Positions 60,003 through 64,000 of a DNA stretch of 64,000 nucleotides are shown here, one piece after another. The stretch's first letter is position 1, and every line of letters begins with the position of its first letter. The stretch comes from Pectobacterium punjabense (GTDB lineage Bacteria > Pseudomonadota > Gammaproteobacteria > Enterobacterales > Enterobacteriaceae), in the NCBI RefSeq assembly GCF_012427845.1, contig NZ_CP038498.1, forward strand, positions 4,340,001-4,404,000, in the 5' to 3' direction. Position numbers and translations under genes: made by a program. The notes under the pieces were generated by a model. The model was not told the origin of the DNA, made no database searches, and was given only the letters and a program-made list of their open reading frames with translations.

Positions 60003-61261
60003 GGGTTGCCCTCCTTCAAAATCTGTTCGGCAACATGAAGCGCACTGAGCAAGGAAACCCCCGCTCCGCATCCCTGTACAATAGGGTCGAACCCTTCCAG
60101 CACCGCACCAATCGCATACAGGTTGTTGACCGTTTCTCCCCCGATACGCGGATGCAGATGTTCATCGACAATCACACCAAATTGCATATAAGGCTGTGGC
60201 GCAAACACATCCTGCTGGCTCCAGCCCTCACGCTGCTCTGCAAACCGAACGTCCAGCCCAAAGACCGGCTCAGTCACCCGATCGAACTGCGTCACCAGCC
60301 CGTTGCTGAAGAAGCTACCACTCGCCAGCACCGCGTACTTCGCCCGTAGCGGGATATCACGGTGATGGTGGCTGTGAACGGCAATCTCCTGCGAAGACAG
60401 CGATGCACGCACCGCGCGATCGCCCGGCATCACCATGCCACCCAGTTGACGGAAACGCTGCGACAGCGCCTGATGCAAACGTAACCCGAGTACTGACGGC
60501 GGTAAGGTTGGCAGCAGCAGCACCGGTTTACCTAACGCATCAGCGAGTTCACGCACGATCTCGGGGCTATCCAATCCCAGACAGGCAGGCATGATGATGG
60601 CATCGTTACCGTTGGCCAGAAGCGACAGTTCGTCCACCAGCGCCGCACGATTTTCTGGTCGATCCAGCACACGGGCGATGTTTACCGCACGGAATTCGCT
60701 GGGGTTTTGACGTAACCGATCCAACACGGGCAGCTTGAGCTCATCGCTGCGCGCCGCAATACCCTGCGTCTGAAGCGTGCCGGCCACAATACGAGACTGA
60801 AAATCCAGAAAGCCTTCAATACCGGCAATCAGCGGGTTGTCGCCAAAACGGGAATCCGGCAGACCACGCATTACGCCATCAACCGGGCTTAGCCAGCATG
60901 CACGAAACTTACCTAACGGCGTCATACGCCAGTGGTTCTGCTGATGGTTGCCCAACAGGGAGATAGTGCTGCGTTCCAGCAACGCCTCGACCTGTGGCAA
61001 CAGTGCGGCAATCGCGGCCGCCCCCATACGAGAATAAGGGTGATGAGGAGCCTGGCTCGCTAGCGCACCCAGTGCCTCAAGCGGCTGGCTAACGGGCTGC
61101 CCGTCAGGAAGATGGGAAAGTAAATCCAGCGCACCGGAAGAAAAATGCAGCGCATTCTGCCCAGCGCTAACAATTGCGCAGCGTTTTCCCTGCTCCGCCA
61201 GGCGAATGCCGCAGGTCAGCCCCGCCAACCCGCCGCCGATAATCACAACGTCATAGCGCAT
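59999..61261 (-). CDS. glpB: Anaerobic glycerol-3-phosphate dehydrogenase subunit B GlpB
   Basis: FMN/FAD-binding subunit of 420 residues. The N-terminal dinucleotide motif YDVVIIGGGLAGLTCGIRLAEQGKR and the C-terminal LYAIGAVLEGFDPIVQGCGAGVSLLSAL are conserved. Overlaps glpA by 11 nt and glpC by 4 nt, a tightly coupled glpABC operon. Confidence 0.96.
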   Translation of the reverse strand: MRYDVVIIGGGLAGLTCGIRLAEQGKRCAIVSAGQNALHFSSGALDLLSHLPDGQPVSQPLEALGALASQAPHHPYSRMGAAAIAALLPQVEALLERSTISLLGNHQQNHWRMTPLGKFRACWLSPVDGVMRGLPDSRFGDNPLIAGIEGFLDFQSRIVAGTLQTQGIAARSDELKLPVLDRLRQNPSEFRAVNIARVLDRPENRAALVDELSLLANGNDAIIMPACLGLDSPEIVRELADALGKPVLLLPTLPPSVLGLRLHQALSQRFRQLGGMVMPGDRAVRASLSSQEIAVHSHHHRDIPLRAKYAVLASGSFFSNGLVTQFDRVTEPVFGLDVRFAEQREGWSQQDVFAPQPYMQFGVIVDEHLHPRIGGETVNNLYAIGAVLEGFDPIVQGCGAGVSLLSALHVAEQILKEGNP

Positions 61262-62921
61262 GACGATCCTCCTGACTGTCGCTGGCCGTCAGGCCGCACA
61301 GTCCCTGATAAATCCAACTGGTAAACTCGCTTTCGCGTAGCGCATTGCCCCATGCGACGGGGCGAATGCCTTTCCAACGTTCGTTCAAAAACTGGCTGAG
61401 CTGCGTAAGCGACTGCTCTGGCGTCGCGGTTCCCAGGCGGCATAACAAACCTGCCGCGCGACAGGCGCACAGCTCACCCTGACAGGTGCCCATGCCAACA
61501 CGAGTACGCCGACGCAAATCAATCAAGTTATTCACCTGCAACGATTCCACGGCGTAGCGCACTTCCCCTGCCGTCACGGCTTCACATTCACACACCAGAC
61601 TGCGATCCAAACGTTCACCGGACAGCATTCGCCCGGCACGCTCACCGTGGCGATAGATCGCCGAACCGCGCAGTGGCGCAGAGAGCGGTTTTGCCGCAGG
61701 GTAAGCTGACAGGGCGTGGGGGGCTGTTCTCACCTCTTCCAGCGATTCTGAGCCGGGCAGCGGCGTCTGCGCCGTCGAACACGCGACGTCATGACCCAGC
61801 TTTTTACAGATAGCGTCCGTCACCCATTCAGCCATCAGGCGATAGGTCATCAGTTTGCCGCCGGTGATAGTAATAAACCCTTCCAGCCCGTCACGGCTGG
61901 CATGGTCAAGCAGCACAATGCCGCGGCTCACGCTACGCCCGCTAGGGTCACTATCGTTGGCAACCAGCGGGCGCACGCCTGCATAGGCGCGTAGAATTCT
62001 CGTGCTTGCCAGCGACGGCGCCAACATCGAGCCTTCCCGCATCAGCGTTTCCACCTCGGCAGGCGTCACCAGCATATTGTCGATCTGATCGTAGTCGATG
62101 TGGGTTGAGGTGGTGCCAATCAGCGAAATGGTATCGCCCGGCACCAGAATGTCGGCATCCGCCGGTTTACGGCAGCGGTTGATCACCATGTTGTTGATAC
62201 GGTGTCCAAGAATCAACAGCGCGCCTTTTGCCGGGAACATGCGCACACGCAGATCGGCATATTCCGCAATCTGTTGTCCCCAAATACCGCCAGCATTAAC
62301 CACCACCTGCGCATAGATTTCTGTTTCTACACCTTTTTTGTGGTCGAAAACGCGCACACCGGTAATGCGATCGCCCTGACGAATCAGCCCGATAACTTCA
62401 TGATAGGTTAGGACTTCCGCGCCATGCTCGCAGGCATCAATCATGTTGGCCGCCGTCAGGCGAAAAGGATCGACAGAGCCATCTGGCACGCGAACCGCGC
62501 CAATCAATGTAGGGTTTGCCGCCGGCTCAAGCCTAAGCGCTTCCTGCGGGTCTATCGCCTGTGCGCGAATCCCCGCCTGCTGGCAAGCGGTAATGAATTG
62601 CGTCTGCCAGCCGAGGTCATCTTCCGGCAAGGTGATAAACAGGCCATCGGTAGGTTCAATGCAATGGCGAGCGATCCGCCGGAGAATCTGGTTCTCTTCA
62701 ATACATTCGCGGGCAGATTCGCCATCGGTTACCGCATAGCGGGCACCGCTGTGTAATAAACCATGATTACGCCCGGTCGCACCGGTCGCAATATCATAGC
62801 GTTCAAGCAACAGGCAGCGCAGTCCACGCAGGGCACAATCCCGTGCCGTACCCGCCCCCGTCGCACCACCGCCGATGACAACCACGTCAGTTTCACGCCA
62901 GTTCCCAGTGTTTTGCATCAT
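61251..62921 (-). CDS. glpA: Anaerobic glycerol-3-phosphate dehydrogenase subunit A GlpA
   Basis: Catalytic FAD subunit of 556 residues. FAD motif VVVIGGGATGAGTARDCALRGL, then ATGRNHGLLHSGARYAV, ITGGKLMTYRLMAEWVTDAIC and the C-terminal BFD-like Fe-S site CECEAVTAGEVRYA ... TRVGMGTCQGELCACR. It follows E. coli GlpA except for a slightly longer N terminus (two Met codons, first after GGAGCG). Divergent from glpT with GlpR/CRP sites between. Confidence 0.97.
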   Translation of the reverse strand: MMQNTGNWRETDVVVIGGGATGAGTARDCALRGLRCLLLERYDIATGATGRNHGLLHSGARYAVTDGESARECIEENQILRRIARHCIEPTDGLFITLPEDDLGWQTQFITACQQAGIRAQAIDPQEALRLEPAANPTLIGAVRVPDGSVDPFRLTAANMIDACEHGAEVLTYHEVIGLIRQGDRITGVRVFDHKKGVETEIYAQVVVNAGGIWGQQIAEYADLRVRMFPAKGALLILGHRINNMVINRCRKPADADILVPGDTISLIGTTSTHIDYDQIDNMLVTPAEVETLMREGSMLAPSLASTRILRAYAGVRPLVANDSDPSGRSVSRGIVLLDHASRDGLEGFITITGGKLMTYRLMAEWVTDAICKKLGHDVACSTAQTPLPGSESLEEVRTAPHALSAYPAAKPLSAPLRGSAIYRHGERAGRMLSGERLDRSLVCECEAVTAGEVRYAVESLQVNNLIDLRRRTRVGMGTCQGELCACRAAGLLCRLGTATPEQSLTQLSQFLNERWKGIRPVAWGNALRESEFTSWIYQGLCGLTASDSQEDRHAL

Positions 62922-63051
62922 ATTCTCGCTCCAGGCGGAGGATATAGAGGGTATATATGTTGCTATTGGGACACAAAAAGGAGGGTTAATGTTTGATAAA
63001 GAGCAAAAACGAACACTAAACGAAAATAAATGAGAGTTTAAAAACGATAAG

Positions 63052-63067
63052 TGTGATTTACATCACT
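63052..63067. promoter_or_regulatory. Predicted CRP site between glpA and glpT
   Basis: TGTGA-TTTACA-TCACT is a near-perfect CRP core in the 320-nt divergent spacer (62922-63241). GlpR-like half-sites AACGAACAC and AAACGAAAAT at about 63008-63027 lie on the glpA side. Confidence 0.75.
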
Positions 63068-63188
63068 AAAACCACACTGTGTAATTTTCCGATTCTGTTA
63101 ACATGAGCGCAAAAATCGTCACAGTTTCATAAAAGTGTAACATTAGCGTCATGAATCACACTCATTTGCACGCTATCCCCTTACAATA

Positions 63189-63206
63189 ACGTTCGTAATA
63201 GAACAA
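63189..63206. promoter_or_regulatory. Predicted GlpR operator of glpT
   Basis: ACGTTCGTAATAGAACAA resembles the GlpR consensus (TGTTCG-N4-CGAACA), 35 nt before the glpT start. Confidence 0.6.
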
Positions 63207-63241
63207 AAAAGCTATCGTTTTTTTTCGCATTGGAGATATCT

Positions 63242-64000
63242 ATGCTGAGTATTTTTAGGCCCGCAGCCCACCAGCCACGCGTGTCGCAGGATCGTGTCGA
63301 TCCCCTCTATCGCCGCCTACGCTGGCAGATTTTCATGGGGATCTTTTTTGGCTACGCCGCCTACTATCTGGTACGTAAAAATTTCACCCTGGCCATGCCT
63401 TACCTGATTGAGCAGGGTTTCTCGCGCGGCGATCTTGGCTTTGCGTTGTCCGGTATCTCCATCGCCTACGGCTTTTCCAAATTCATCATGGGTTCGGTAT
63501 CTGACCGTTCCAACCCACGGGTTTTCCTGCCTGCCGGTCTGATTCTGGCGGCCGCCGTGATGCTGTTCATGGGCTTCGTGCCGTGGGCAACATCAAGCAT
63601 CGCGGTTATGTTCGTCCTTCTGTTCCTGTGCGGCTGGTTCCAGGGAATGGGCTGGCCACCGTGCGGGCGCACCATGGTTCACTGGTGGTCGCAGAAAGAA
63701 CGTGGCGGCATTGTGTCAGTATGGAACTGTGCTCATAACGTCGGCGGCGGGCTTCCACCTCTGCTGTTCCTGCTGGGTATGGCCTGGTTTAACGACTGGA
63801 AAGCCGCACTCTACATGCCAGCCTTCGCCGCGATTCTGGTTGCACTCATCGCATTTGCCTTAATGCGTGATACCCCGCAATCCTGTGGTCTACCACCAGT
63901 CGAAGAGTACAAAAACGACTATCCGGTTGATTACAATGAAAAAGATGAAGAGGAACTGACGGCTAAGCAGATTTTCATGCAGTACGTTTTCCCGAACAAA
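63242..64000 (+). CDS. glpT: Glycerol-3-phosphate:phosphate antiporter GlpT (5' part)
   Basis: The first 253 codons of an MFS organophosphate antiporter, cut by the window edge; the E. coli protein has 452 residues. The N-terminal [13 protein letters not shown], the long identical stretch [16 protein letters not shown]...[14 protein letters not shown], and [21 protein letters not shown] leave no doubt. It imports glycerol-3-phosphate in exchange for phosphate. ATG 63242 follows TTGGAGATATCT. glpQ would be expected next, outside the window. Confidence 0.97.
   Translation, partial: MLSIFRPAAHQPRVSQDRVDPLYRRLRWQIFMGIFFGYAAYYLVRKNFTLAMPYLIEQGFSRGDLGFALSGISIAYGFSKFIMGSVSDRSNPRVFLPAGLILAAAVMLFMGFVPWATSSIAVMFVLLFLCGWFQGMGWPPCGRTMVHWWSQKERGGIVSVWNCAHNVGGGLPPLLFLLGMAWFNDWKAALYMPAFAAILVALIAFALMRDTPQSCGLPPVEEYKNDYPVDYNEKDEEELTAKQIFMQYVFPNK

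Overview
The window is about 64 kb of a gamma-proteobacterial chromosome, most likely Pectobacterium or a close soft-rot relative (Pectobacteriaceae). The reasons are kduI (pectin catabolism), a BgxA-like GH3 beta-glucosidase, and core proteins very close to the E. coli versions (GlpA/B/C/D/T, GlgB/C/A/P, NfuA, Asd, AcrD, BtsS, GntR), arranged as E. coli-like blocks broken by lineage-specific insertions. The right edge cuts glpT.

Layout. 1-3 kb: kduI, then three overlapping secreted or periplasmic genes, one of them SUMF1-like. 3-7.5 kb: a likely operon of a Zn-type alkaline phosphatase, a DUF3299 protein and an ABC exporter whose FtsX-like permease carries a large His-rich loop. 7.5-15 kb: GlxA-type regulator, LysE-type exporter, acrD, bioH, gntX, nfuA. 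15-21.5 kb: malQ-malP directly behind glpR-glpG. 21.6-25.7 kb: a four-gene sugar(-acid) catabolic cassette lodged between glpG and glpE. 25.7-28.5 kb: glpE, a VOC protein and glpD with CRP and GlpR sites. 28.5-38.8 kb: a small AT-rich cassette bounded by a duplicated glgP 3' end, then glgB-glgX-glgC-glgA-glgP. 39-43.6 kb: btsS without btsR beside it, an unknown gene, asd, yhgN. 43.7-44.9 kb: an IS110-type element. 45-51.3 kb: gluconate block (permease, gntK, gntR), GH3 glucosidase, yhhW. 51.4-58.5 kb: a LysR-controlled cluster with two 2-oxoglutarate/Fe(II) oxygenases, an SDR, an ATP-grasp ligase and an MFS exporter. 58.8-64 kb: glpABC divergent from glpT.

How it works together: much of the window handles carbon storage and use. 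It covers glycogen synthesis and breakdown, maltodextrin breakdown, glycerol-3-phosphate uptake with aerobic and anaerobic oxidation, gluconate, and a pectin step. GlpR and CRP sites are visible before glpD and between glpA and glpT; GntR-like and CRP sites lie between the gluconate permease and gntK.

The two most interesting systems are these. (1) The IS110 element's 5' non-coding region folds like an IS621-type bridge RNA, and all four guide segments can be matched by eye to the element's own flanks and ends. This fixes the boundaries at CT dinucleotides (43710 and 44930) and shows that the target was a REP-like palindrome. Its transposase frame is broken by an apparent 1-nt shift. (2) The 51.4-58.5 kb cluster looks like an undescribed pathway for a hydroxylated, possibly ligated, amino-acid-derived product. 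Also notable are an RBS-sequestering hairpin before the phosphatase gene and two copies of an interspersed repeat with a compensatory stem change.
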